8,427 bases of DNA from an uncultured Bacillota bacterium (lineage in GTDB: Bacteria > Bacillota_I > Bacilli_A > RFN20 > CAG-631), in the NCBI GenBank assembly GCA_905197115.1, contig CAJJXN010000061.1, positions 1 through 8,427 of the forward strand, in the 5' to 3' direction. The notes below the pieces were generated by a model. That model was not told the DNA's origin. It worked only from the letters and a program-made list of their open reading frames with translations, and searched no databases. Shown here one piece after another: positions 1 to 6,634 of the stretch; the stretch's first letter is position 1; each line of letters starts with the position of its first letter. The position numbers and the translations under genes were made by a program.

Positions 1-152
1 CTGGAAACTGCCGTTTCCCTTACTCTGTCCGCAAGACTTTCCACGCTCACGAACATATGATAGATATAGCCGTAGTGCTCGAAAACTCGGATGACCTTTT
101 CGCTTGCGTCGTTCTCCGCATACAAGCGGAAATATTTTTCTTTATCTGTCAT
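1..152 (-). CDS. Start of an unrecognised GC-richer gene, probably from a mobile element (partial, cut by window edge)
   Basis: Fifty codons are visible on the minus strand from ATG at 150-152; the rest lies beyond base 1. The peptide begins MTDKEKYFRL and continues through a charged, probably helical stretch with EHYGYIYHMF near residues 25-34. There is no signal peptide or membrane segment in this part. I do not recognise the family. The start is well supported: an AAAAGGGG Shine-Dalgarno lies 8 bases upstream (161-168), and a TTGACA/TATAAT promoter sits further up. The codons are G/C-ending far more often (GCG, GAC, GTC, GTG) than in any other gene here, and the open frame is unbroken to the edge. 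The composition break to the right suggests transferred DNA, such as the end of a conjugative or mobilizable element. That is inference, because no recombinase is in view. Confidence 0.72.
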   Translation of the reverse strand, partial: MTDKEKYFRLYAENDASEKVIRVFEHYGYIYHMFVSVESLADRVRETAVS

Positions 153-160
153 AATATAAA

Positions 161-168
161 CCCCTTTT
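161..168 (-). promoter_or_regulatory. Ribosome binding site of the left-edge gene
   Basis: CCCCTTTT on the plus strand reads AAAAGGGG on the minus strand, 8 bases before the ATG at 152. It fixes the start of the partial gene despite there being little protein to judge by. Confidence 0.7.
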
Positions 169-213
169 CTATTTGCCGGCTTTAGCCGTTCTTGTCTGTT
201 CCTTACATATATT

Positions 214-241
214 ATTATACTCATATAATCGGCGTTGTCAA
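214..241 (-). promoter_or_regulatory. Promoter of the left-edge gene
   Basis: Read on the minus strand, a perfect TTGACA (-35, 236-241) is followed after 16 bases by a perfect TATAAT (-10, 214-219). Transcription would start near 207, giving a leader of about 55 bases. The leader contains the small inverted repeat CGGCT/AGCCG at 177-188. The -35 box lies where GC-richer DNA on the left gives way to the AT-rich intergenic stretch on the right. Confidence 0.6.
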
Positions 242-276
242 TACCTTTTTTGAAATTTTTTTATTTTATTTTAAGT

Positions 277-306
277 TTGTCATATTAAATAAAATTCTTT
301 TATTTT
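277..306 (+). promoter_or_regulatory. Weak candidate promoter of the zinc-ribbon gene
   Basis: TTGTCA (277-282) is followed after 18 bases by TATTTT (301-306), giving five and four matches to consensus. The stretch 242-384 is so AT-rich that chance matches are expected. I see no better placed pair before the gene at 385, and nothing else in that stretch. Confidence 0.25.
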
Positions 307-384
307 TTTTGTGCAGAATAACGAATAGAATAAATATGTGCATTATAAATAAAAATATATTATATTTGAATTGGAGGATTTGTA

Positions 385-675
385 ATGAAATATTGCTCAC
401 ATTGTGGAAATGAATGTGTTGATGATGCTCTAATATGCACTAATTGTGGTTGTTCTGTTGAACCTACAATAAATGCAATAAAGCCACAAAATAATGGTTT
501 TGCAATTGCTGGTTTCGTTTGTTCTTTTTTTATTCCACTTCTTGGATGGATTTTTGGTGGAATTGGACTTAGTAAATCAAAAAAGATAGGTGGCAAAGGT
601 CAGGGATTTTCAATTTCCGCATTAGCAATCGCTACAGTAATGTTCATATTTAATTTAATCTATATATTAAATTAA
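385..675 (+). CDS. Small zinc-ribbon membrane protein (zinc ribbon plus two-helix DUF4190-like domain)
   Basis: A 96-residue protein. The N-terminus is a zinc ribbon: Cys4 and Cys7 (CSHC) pair with Cys18 and Cys21 (CTNC), with additional Cys11 and Cys23. A short linker (about 25-37) leads to a hydrophobic segment at about 39-62, a basic glycine-rich turn (SKSKKIGGKGQG) and a second membrane segment at about 75-95. This zinc-ribbon plus two-helix layout is common in Bacillota and is usually annotated zinc-ribbon domain-containing or DUF4190-like; its function is not established. The start is set by GGAGG at 373-377, 7 bases before the ATG. The next gene is about 280 bases away and a terminator follows directly, so it is monocistronic. 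By topology the ribbon is probably cytoplasmic, which is inference. Confidence 0.85.
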   Translation: MKYCSHCGNECVDDALICTNCGCSVEPTINAIKPQNNGFAIAGFVCSFFIPLLGWIFGGIGLSKSKKIGGKGQGFSISALAIATVMFIFNLIYILN

Positions 676-687
676 AATAAGTATAAG

Positions 688-715
688 ATCAAGGAAGAAA
701 TTCCTTGATTTTTTT
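688..715 (+). terminator. Rho-independent terminator after the zinc-ribbon gene
   Basis: A perfect 9-bp stem, ATCAAGGAA (688-696) with TTCCTTGAT (701-709), closes a GAAA tetraloop and runs into a T-tract (709-715). It begins 12 bases after the stop codon. On the other strand there is no comparable T-run, so it works rightward. Confidence 0.88.
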
Positions 716-806
716 AAAAGTTATAGGCTTATTAGCATGGACTTTAAAAACAAATTTCTTGAAATTTAAAGACAAAAATCTCTCTATTTAGAATTATTAA
801 TATCTA

Positions 807-835
807 TTTATATTCATGATGAAATCTGCTATACT
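807..835 (+). promoter_or_regulatory. Candidate extended -10 promoter of the DUF1848 gene
   Basis: TGC-TATACT (827-835) is an extended -10 with five of six matches in the hexamer. A weak -35, TTTATA (807-812), lies 17 bases upstream. The predicted start near 842 gives a leader of about 110 bases. The rest of the 278-base gap between genes holds the upstream terminator, this promoter and the inverted repeat at 921-939; no gene or gene remnant was found in it. Confidence 0.5.
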
Positions 836-920
836 GATTTTGATAAAGTAGTTAAATAAATGAAAATGAATGCTAGAGTAAAAGGTATTTTTTTATTGTA
901 AAGAAAATTGTAATGAATAG

Positions 921-939
921 AATTAAGTTAGACTTAATT
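921..939. repeat. Perfect 8-bp inverted repeat just upstream of the DUF1848 ribosome binding site
   Basis: AATTAAGT (921-928) and ACTTAATT (932-939) are perfect complements around TAG. The repeat ends one base before the AAGGAG of the DUF1848 gene (941-946). It could be an operator for a dimeric regulator or an AT-rich hairpin affecting translation. No T-tract follows, so it is not a terminator. Confidence 0.5.
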
Positions 940-953
940 AAAGGAGCATAAAA

Positions 954-1916
954 ATGATTTTAAATACAGGAGCGAGAACAGATATTGTTCAATATTATTC
1001 ACAATGGTTATTAAATCGTTTCAAAGAAGGATTCGTCTATACAAGAAACCCTTTATTTTTAAATAAAGTAACAAGATATGAACTTTCACCCAATAAAATT
1101 GATTTAGTTTTATTTTGTTCTAAAAACTATAAACCTATTTTGCCTAGATTTCATGAAATTAGTGATAAATATCGCACTTATTTTCATTATACAATTACAG
1201 CTTATGGCAAAGATATTGAGCCAGGAGTGCCCTCAATTGATGAAAGTATCCAAACTTTAATTCAACTTTCAAAGCAAGTAGGAAAAGAAAAAGTTGCATG
1301 GAGATATGACCCAATTCTTTTAACAACAAAATATACGATTGAAGTTCATGCCAAAACTTTTGAATATATAGCTAAAAATTTAGCACCTTATATTGATCGG
1401 TGCATTTTCAGTTTTGTGGAAATGTATAAGAAATTAGAAATGAATATGCCAGAAATTATATTGTTAAGCGAAGAAGATAAAAATAAAATCGCAAAAATAA
1501 TCGGTGAAATCGCACATAAATATGGGATTCATCTTCAAACTTGTGGTACTAATCATAACTATTTACAATATGGAATTCATACTTCAGGATGTGCTACTTT
1601 AAACATCCTTGGAAAAGCAAATCATTGTCAATTTAAGGAGTTAAAGCATAAAGGTTTACGAGAAGGATGCCATTGTATAGAAAGTCGCGATATTGGAGCT
1701 TATGATACTTGCTTAAATGGCTGTAAATATTGTTATGCAAATAAAAGTCCTCAAAAAGCAAAAGATAATTTTCAATATCATGATCCCAATTCGCCCATTT
1801 TGCTCGGTAAAATAAAAGATACAGATGAAATCATTCAAGGGGTGCAAAAAACTTATTTAATTAATGAAAATAAACAAATCAGTTTATTTGATGAAGACGA
1901 TAGATCTTTAAAGTAA
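954..1916 (+). CDS. DUF1848 family protein with C-terminal radical-SAM-like CX3CX2C cluster
   Basis: 320 residues, close to the usual length of the DUF1848 family (Pfam PF08902), whose reaction is unknown to me. Family hallmarks in order are: TGARTDI (5-11), the NRFKEGFVYTRNP stretch (21-33), FCSKN (54-58; many relatives have FWTKN), TAYGKDIEP (82-90), WRYDPILL (116-123), FSFVEMY (152-158) and ESRDIGAYDTC (243-253). The last leads into Cys253, Cys257 and Cys260, a CX3CX2C motif followed by YAN. Such a motif normally ligates the [4Fe-4S] cluster of radical SAM enzymes, but here it lies near the C-terminus, after the presumed barrel. Cys239 and Cys241 precede it. The tail contains QISLFDED (308-315). 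There is no signal peptide or membrane segment, so it is cytoplasmic. AAGGAG at 941-946 supports the ATG at 954. It is transcribed alone or reads into the MATE gene; linkage gives no functional clue. Confidence 0.9.
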   Translation: MILNTGARTDIVQYYSQWLLNRFKEGFVYTRNPLFLNKVTRYELSPNKIDLVLFCSKNYKPILPRFHEISDKYRTYFHYTITAYGKDIEPGVPSIDESIQTLIQLSKQVGKEKVAWRYDPILLTTKYTIEVHAKTFEYIAKNLAPYIDRCIFSFVEMYKKLEMNMPEIILLSEEDKNKIAKIIGEIAHKYGIHLQTCGTNHNYLQYGIHTSGCATLNILGKANHCQFKELKHKGLREGCHCIESRDIGAYDTCLNGCKYCYANKSPQKAKDNFQYHDPNSPILLGKIKDTDEIIQGVQKTYLINENKQISLFDEDDRSLK

Positions 1917-1922
1917 CAAGAC

Positions 1923-1951
1923 TTGTTATTTAAATTAATTTTTGCTATATT
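1923..1951 (+). promoter_or_regulatory. Extended -10 promoter of the MATE gene
   Basis: TTGTTA (-35, 1923-1928) lies 17 bases before TATATT (-10, 1946-1951), with the TG extension at 1943-1944. The sequence TGC-TATATT closely matches the candidate -10 before the DUF1848 gene. Transcription would start near 1958, leaving a leader of about 30 bases. The -35 lies in the right arm of a small inverted repeat (1914-1928) that begins at the DUF1848 stop codon. Confidence 0.6.
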
Positions 1952-1987
1952 ATAATCTAATGATTAAAGATAGTTAGGTGTGAAAAT

Positions 1988-3385
1988 ATGGCAGATATGA
2001 CAAAGCAATTAGAAAAAGGAAAAATTGTGCCGTTGGTATTTAAATTAGTGATTCCAGCGGTAATTGCTCAACTCATCACTTTTTTATATAATATTGTGGA
2101 CCGCATGTATGTGGCTAAAATTAAAGAAAGTGGAATGGCTGCATTAGCTGCTTTAGGAATTGTTTTGCCCATCACTTTAATTATTCAAGCATTTGCGAAT
2201 TTAATTGGTCTTGGAGGTTCTCCACGGGCCAGTATGAAATTAGGCGAAAATAATCCCCAAGAAGCAAATAAAATTTTTAACACTTCTTTTGTTTTACTTA
2301 CTATCGTTGGCATTTTGATTAGTTGTATTACTTTTATATTTGCAAAAGATATTTTGATTTTATTTGGTTGTCCTTTTAATGCGATAGATTATGCCACTTC
2401 TTATTTAAAAATTTATTCATGTGGAACTATTTTTGTATTATTAGCACAAGGGTCGAATCCTTTTATTACCGCACAAGGTTATTCCATGATAGCCATGCTT
2501 TCGATTTTAATTGGAGCCATTATTAATATTATATTGGATCCTATTTTTATTTTTACTTTTAATATGGGAGTAAAAGGAGCAAGTTTAGCAACAATTCTTT
2601 CTCAACTTATTTCATTTATATGGATTCTATTGTTTTTTATATCAAAGAAGAGTTTGTTTAAATTGCGTTTTTTAGATATGAAATTGGAAATTAAGAGAAT
2701 AAAAAGTATCCTTTTTCTTGGATTTTCTCCATTTATTATGACATTAACGGAATGTGCTATTCAAATTGTATTTAATGTGAATTTAAGTTTAGCTACGCAT
2801 GGTAATGAAGATTATACTGCAGCTTTGACGATTATGTTAAGTGCTTTGCAATTCATTTCGCTTCCCTTAAATGGACTGGGTTATGGTATGCAGCCATTTG
2901 TCAGTTATAATTATGGAAAAGGAAATGCCAAAAGACTAAAACAAGGGATTCAATTTGTTACTATTTTGGCATTTTGTTATGCCATTATTGTTTGGTCTAT
3001 CTCCTTGTTTGTTCCACAACTTTATGCTTATATGTTTTCGGCTAGTAATCGTGTTAAAGCGATAGTCATTCAATTTACGCCTTATTTTTTAATGGGATCA
3101 ATCATGTTTTTTGTTCAAATGACATTACAAAATATTAATGTTGCATTAGGTCAAGCAAAATCTGCTTTATTTTTAGCTGTTTTAAGAAAAGTAATCATTT
3201 TAATTCCTTTATGTTTCATTTTAACCCATTTTATCGGATTTAAAGGTGTATATTTATCTGAAGGTATTGCAGATTTAGTAGCAGGAATTATTACGACTAT
3301 TGTATTATTTACTTCTTTTCCTAAAGTATTTAAAAAAAGAGAAGAAGAAGTAAAGAAATTATTAAATGAGAAAAACAATTGTTAG
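1988..3385 (+). CDS. MATE family multidrug efflux transporter
   Basis: 465 residues, the normal length for a MATE exporter, which uses a Na+ or H+ gradient to expel cationic drugs and other small molecules across the cytoplasmic membrane. About twelve hydrophobic segments are readable as two six-helix halves. Half one begins at about 13-35 with NIVDRMYVAKI (35-45) following, and includes GLGGSPRASMKLGE (74-87), a characteristic MATE stretch, then NIILDPIFIF (180-189) and GVKGASLATILSQ (194-206). Half two starts near 240 and contains QPFVSYNYGKGN (302-313) and GFKGVYLSEGIADLVAG (417-433), the equivalent loops. It ends in a charged cytoplasmic tail. The arrangement resembles MepA-like MATE proteins of Bacillota; the substrate cannot be read from sequence. 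An AGGTG Shine-Dalgarno (1976-1980) is 7 bases before the ATG. It faces the hydrolase operon tail to tail across a hairpin. Confidence 0.93.
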   Translation: MADMTKQLEKGKIVPLVFKLVIPAVIAQLITFLYNIVDRMYVAKIKESGMAALAALGIVLPITLIIQAFANLIGLGGSPRASMKLGENNPQEANKIFNTSFVLLTIVGILISCITFIFAKDILILFGCPFNAIDYATSYLKIYSCGTIFVLLAQGSNPFITAQGYSMIAMLSILIGAIINIILDPIFIFTFNMGVKGASLATILSQLISFIWILLFFISKKSLFKLRFLDMKLEIKRIKSILFLGFSPFIMTLTECAIQIVFNVNLSLATHGNEDYTAALTIMLSALQFISLPLNGLGYGMQPFVSYNYGKGNAKRLKQGIQFVTILAFCYAIIVWSISLFVPQLYAYMFSASNRVKAIVIQFTPYFLMGSIMFFVQMTLQNINVALGQAKSALFLAVLRKVIILIPLCFILTHFIGFKGVYLSEGIADLVAGIITTIVLFTSFPKVFKKREEEVKKLLNEKNNC

Positions 3386-3389
3386 AGTC

Positions 3390-3419
3390 AAAAAAACTAT
3401 CAAATTGAAATTTGATAGT
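3390..3419 (-). terminator. Hairpin terminator at the convergent junction, with its T-tract on the minus strand
   Basis: ACTATCAAAT (3396-3405) and ATTTGATAGT (3410-3419) form a perfect 10-bp stem with a 4-base loop. The A-run at 3390-3396 becomes a T-tract on the minus strand, so the canonical terminator serves the leftward hydrolase operon. On the plus strand the hairpin is followed only by an interrupted AT stretch, so any stop of MATE transcripts here would be weaker. Confidence 0.8.
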
Positions 3420-3436
3420 AAATCATTTTAATATAT

Positions 3437-4999
3437 TTAGATTATTGAATCTTCAATAAAAATAGTTAAAGTAGACTGTTCACAAATTATTGTATTTTTT
3501 GCAATACGTGTTTTTTCTTGTAATGAAAATAACCCTTTATAATTAGTATGTGAAACATAAAAAGGAGCCGCACTTGAAGATACATCAATGCGCAATTTTT
3601 CACCTTTTTTAATTAAGAAAGCATGTTCATCAAAAGAAAAAGGGATTGTAATAGGGGTGTTTGGCACATAATTATCTATGATATTTGAAATTTGTTGAAT
3701 ATCATCACGCAAACCAAAATCGCCATCTTTTTTAACAAGGCTTAAGCGCATATAAAAGCAAGTATCCTCACAATCTGATTTTACTTTTAAGGATGCCATC
3801 ATTTTTCCTTTTACAAACGTATCTTTTTCCATTTCAGGTGTATAAAAAGTTAAAATATCTTTATGTGTATTTGGCTTTTCTTGCCATGCACATCCACCAA
3901 AATTGGAAGACAATCCTCCTAAAAAAGTGGCGGGATGAAGGGGATCATAAAAATAACTTTTTTGATTTTTTCCTAAAATAAAAGTCATCGATTTACTCGG
4001 CGTTTTAAAAGAATCAGTGAGCCATTGATTTTTAAATAAAGCGTAATAAGTGACTTGATTAACGAGAAAAGGAGCTTTCTGCTTATTTAAAATAAAATCT
4101 ACCCAAGCGACATCATAATTTGGATATGCTTCATAAATATTGCCTTTATCAAATTGAATGGGTTGACTTAAATGATTACAACCATGATCATAAGGATGAA
4201 TAACTAAAGATGATTTCGCTTTTGTTGTTTCATCTAAATGATTCCACATATCCAATATTCCACCTGTATAAATATCATAAAAACCTGTTATAAATAAAAT
4301 GGGAATATTGGCATGCTTTACGGCATCAATTGATTCACCTCCACCATATCTTGTTTTCCAAAAATCATCTTTTTGATTAGGGTGAAGAAGAATTTTATCA
4401 AAATCTTTCGCTTCTTCTTTAAAAACATTCTTTGAAAAATGAATAAGTGGTAACTGATTAAAAGAATGAGCATCAAAATTTTTATTATGCATGGTTTTTG
4501 CTTTATACATTCCTACATACCAATTTCCATGCAACCCAATTTTATAAAATCCATTTCGATAATTACAATTATAGCGATTACAATCTTGTACTTCTAAAAT
4601 GGCACCTTTAATATCTTTTGCAAAAGGAGCTGTGACAAAATGAACAGACGCACAGTAACTGCCTCCTGCTAAAAAAATTTCACCATTGTAAAAATCTTGC
4701 TTACGAATCCAATTTTGTAAAGCTAAACCATCTTCTCTTTCAAAAATATAAGGAATGCAATCGCCACTGCTTTTTCCTCTTCCACGACAATGCTGAAAAA
4801 TGACGCCATAACCATGATCAAGCCAACGTTGATAATCTTTTTGAACGATTGTTCCGATTTCTTCTTCAGTTAATTCTTGTAAGTAATCAACATAAGGAGA
4901 GCGATATACGATAACTGAGAATTGTTTTTTATTCTCGGGTTTACAAAGTACAGTAAATAGTTTTGCATGATTAACTTCTATATAGTTCCAAGTATTCAT
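3437..4999 (-). CDS. CocE/NonD family alpha/beta serine hydrolase (X-Pro dipeptidyl-peptidase S15-like)
   Basis: 520 residues. The N-terminal alpha/beta-hydrolase domain carries RSPYVD (33-38), whose Tyr36 corresponds to the oxyanion-hole Tyr of CocE-type enzymes. It also carries the family signature CRGRGKSSGD (71-80) and a triad that reads as Ser114 (AGGSYCA, 111-117), Asp242 (GFYDIY, 239-244) and His272 (YDHG, 270-273). From about residue 335 a beta-rich region with LRIDVSSSAAPFYVS (469-483) matches the C-terminal jelly-roll domain of the X-Pro dipeptidyl-peptidase/CocE group. Relatives cleave X-Pro peptides, cocaine, alpha-amino acid esters or acyl amides; the substrate here is unknown. 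There is no signal peptide, so it is cytoplasmic. The nucleophile elbow reads G-x-S-x-C rather than G-x-S-x-G. It is the second gene of an operon with the amidohydrolase, 12 bases away, and ends at the hairpin terminator. Confidence 0.9.
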   Translation of the reverse strand: MNTWNYIEVNHAKLFTVLCKPENKKQFSVIVYRSPYVDYLQELTEEEIGTIVQKDYQRWLDHGYGVIFQHCRGRGKSSGDCIPYIFEREDGLALQNWIRKQDFYNGEIFLAGGSYCASVHFVTAPFAKDIKGAILEVQDCNRYNCNYRNGFYKIGLHGNWYVGMYKAKTMHNKNFDAHSFNQLPLIHFSKNVFKEEAKDFDKILLHPNQKDDFWKTRYGGGESIDAVKHANIPILFITGFYDIYTGGILDMWNHLDETTKAKSSLVIHPYDHGCNHLSQPIQFDKGNIYEAYPNYDVAWVDFILNKQKAPFLVNQVTYYALFKNQWLTDSFKTPSKSMTFILGKNQKSYFYDPLHPATFLGGLSSNFGGCAWQEKPNTHKDILTFYTPEMEKDTFVKGKMMASLKVKSDCEDTCFYMRLSLVKKDGDFGLRDDIQQISNIIDNYVPNTPITIPFSFDEHAFLIKKGEKLRIDVSSSAAPFYVSHTNYKGLFSLQEKTRIAKNTIICEQSTLTIFIEDSII

Positions 5000-5008
5000 T
5001 TAAAAAAT

Positions 5009-5014
5009 CTCCTA
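5009..5014 (-). promoter_or_regulatory. Ribosome binding site of the hydrolase gene, abutting the stop codon of the amidohydrolase
   Basis: On the minus strand TAGGAG combines the TAG stop of the amidohydrolase (5012-5014) with the GGAG of the next gene (5009-5012), 9 bases before its ATG. A ribosome finishing the first gene would sit on the second start region, so translational coupling and roughly matched output are likely. Confidence 0.7.
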
Positions 5015-6610
5015 TTTTTTCACTTTCATATTTTGACCAGAATTTGCAAATAATTCTTCATTGATTACTTGGTCTTCTAAAACGTGTTTTCCATTTATAA
5101 AAACATGTTTGATACCCAAAGGATATTCGTCACCTTTTTTGTTTTCTGCAATCGTTTGATAATCAAAAATAGTAATATCTGCATAGTTTCCTTCCACCAA
5201 TGTTCCTCTTTTTTTTAATTGAAATAAAGAAGCGGTTTTACCACTCATTTTATAAATGGTTTCTTCTAATGAGTGAAGCTTATTTTCTCTTGTCAAACGC
5301 AAAAATTTTACAAAACAATTGTAAAATGCGGGATTTTGAATTCCTTCAGTTTGTAACCAAGCATCGCTCATAAACACAGACATTTCATTTTTTGCTAGTT
5401 TTTCAATGATTTCTTCATTGTAATATTTGTACATATAAACTCGTCCTTCAAAATGGTTATGTGTGCAAAGTTCAAGATAAGTCTTGAGCTTACTTTGCTT
5501 TTTCTCTTTGGCAATTTGAGCAATGTTTTTACCAATATATTCTTTATCATTTTCAAGATAAGCAATTTGAATATCATCAAAATCAAAGCCTAATAATTTT
5601 TTTGTCATAAATATTTCAAAACTTAAGCGCAAACGAACAAAAAATTTATTTCTTTTATGAAGAGGTAATTTTTGATACCAAGCTGGTAAAATGACGGTAA
5701 TGGTGGAAGCCCCTAAAGGATAAGAATACATATCAAATGCCGCTTCACTTCCATTTTGATTGATTTGTTGCAATATTTGTAACGATTCATCTACACATTT
5801 CCAAGATTTCTTGCCGACAAAAATTAAATGCGAGTTTTGAACTTTACAACCGGTTGTTTTAGCAATATCTGCGATTTCATCCAAGGCTCTCAATAAATGA
5901 GGTCGACCAAAAAGGGATTTATAACTCATTGATACAGCTGAATTTGCGCGTGCATGAAATGCCATTGTTTTATTATATTTTTTGCATAGTCGACCAATAT
6001 CATAAAGTTCTTCTTTCTTTACAAAGATGCCAGGACGATACATTAATCCAACAGAAATACCAATCGCCCCATTTTGAAGTGCATATTCCATTAAATCAAG
6101 CATTTTTTGATAATCTTCTTTGGTCATTTCTTCTTTCGTAAGCCCATTAATGGAACTACGTACACTTCCATGACCGATATAAGTAGCTACATTTAACGGA
6201 GTATGATGATTTAAATTTTCTAACCATTTTTTAAAATCTGGAATGGCGTGTTTTTGATCTAAAGTAAAAATATCTGAGCCAATCTCTTGAATGTGCTCTT
6301 GATTATTATCATAGCCAGTTGCAGAAAAGCCACAATTACCTGTAATGATACTTGTTACTCCTTGTGAAAGTAAGGGTTTAGCAAAATCAACTTTTTGATC
6401 ATGATAAACAAACCAATCATTATGTGAGTGTGCATCAATAAATCCAGGTGCAACAACCAGATTCGTACAATCAATGATTTTTCCAGTAAACTCGCGGATT
6501 TCATCTTTCGTAATCTCAATGATTTTTTCACCTTCAATGATAATATTTCCAACAAAAGCAGGTTCATTTTTTCCATTAACAATTAAACCATTTTTTAATA
6601 AAACTTTCAT
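5012..6610 (-). CDS. D-aminoacylase-type amidohydrolase (N-acyl-D-amino-acid deacylase family)
   Basis: 532 residues of the amidohydrolase superfamily, D-aminoacylase branch, whose known members remove the acyl group from N-acyl-D-amino acids using zinc. A small N-terminal beta part ends in APGFIDAHSHND (54-65), with metal-ligand candidates His61 and His63. Then come GNCGF (91-95) with Cys93, the bridging ligand typical of D-aminoacylases, GHGSVR (146-151), AFHAR (217-221) with His219, NSHL (259-262) with His261, and MSDAW (414-418) with the probable catalytic Asp416. The C-terminal part closes the beta sandwich with GNYADITIFD (474-483) and the family's usual VFINGKHV (503-510). Compared with the ~480-residue Alcaligenes enzyme there is about 50 residues of extra sequence before the Asp, and the HPR that usually follows it is absent, so substrate preference may differ. 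GAGGGG at 6617-6622 supports the start. It is cytoplasmic and first in a two-gene operon. Confidence 0.9.
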   Translation of the reverse strand: MKVLLKNGLIVNGKNEPAFVGNIIIEGEKIIEITKDEIREFTGKIIDCTNLVVAPGFIDAHSHNDWFVYHDQKVDFAKPLLSQGVTSIITGNCGFSATGYDNNQEHIQEIGSDIFTLDQKHAIPDFKKWLENLNHHTPLNVATYIGHGSVRSSINGLTKEEMTKEDYQKMLDLMEYALQNGAIGISVGLMYRPGIFVKKEELYDIGRLCKKYNKTMAFHARANSAVSMSYKSLFGRPHLLRALDEIADIAKTTGCKVQNSHLIFVGKKSWKCVDESLQILQQINQNGSEAAFDMYSYPLGASTITVILPAWYQKLPLHKRNKFFVRLRLSFEIFMTKKLLGFDFDDIQIAYLENDKEYIGKNIAQIAKEKKQSKLKTYLELCTHNHFEGRVYMYKYYNEEIIEKLAKNEMSVFMSDAWLQTEGIQNPAFYNCFVKFLRLTRENKLHSLEETIYKMSGKTASLFQLKKRGTLVEGNYADITIFDYQTIAENKKGDEYPLGIKHVFINGKHVLEDQVINEELFANSGQNMKVKK

Positions 6611-6634
6611 TTTTATCCCCTCTACTTTTTATAA

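Noticed and set aside
177..188. CGGCT/AGCCG inverted repeat in the leader of the left-edge gene as an attachment site or attenuator
   Set aside because: It is only 5+2+5 bases, with no second copy in the window and no T-tract.
192..413. Open frame of 73 codons in the AT-rich stretch before the zinc-ribbon gene
   Set aside because: It has no ribosome site, its peptide is low-complexity Phe/Ile/Tyr, and it overlaps the well-supported start and ribosome site of the gene at 385 in another frame.
1914..1928. Inverted repeat TAACAAG/CTTGTTA as a terminator of the DUF1848 gene
   Set aside because: It starts inside the stop codon, has a one-base spacer and a weak AT-rich stem, and lacks a clean T-tract. 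Its right arm is better explained as part of the MATE -35 region.
5929..6141. Plus-strand open frames inside the leftward hydrolase and amidohydrolase genes
   Set aside because: They are antisense to conserved catalytic-domain coding sequence, lack ribosome sites, and resemble no protein family.
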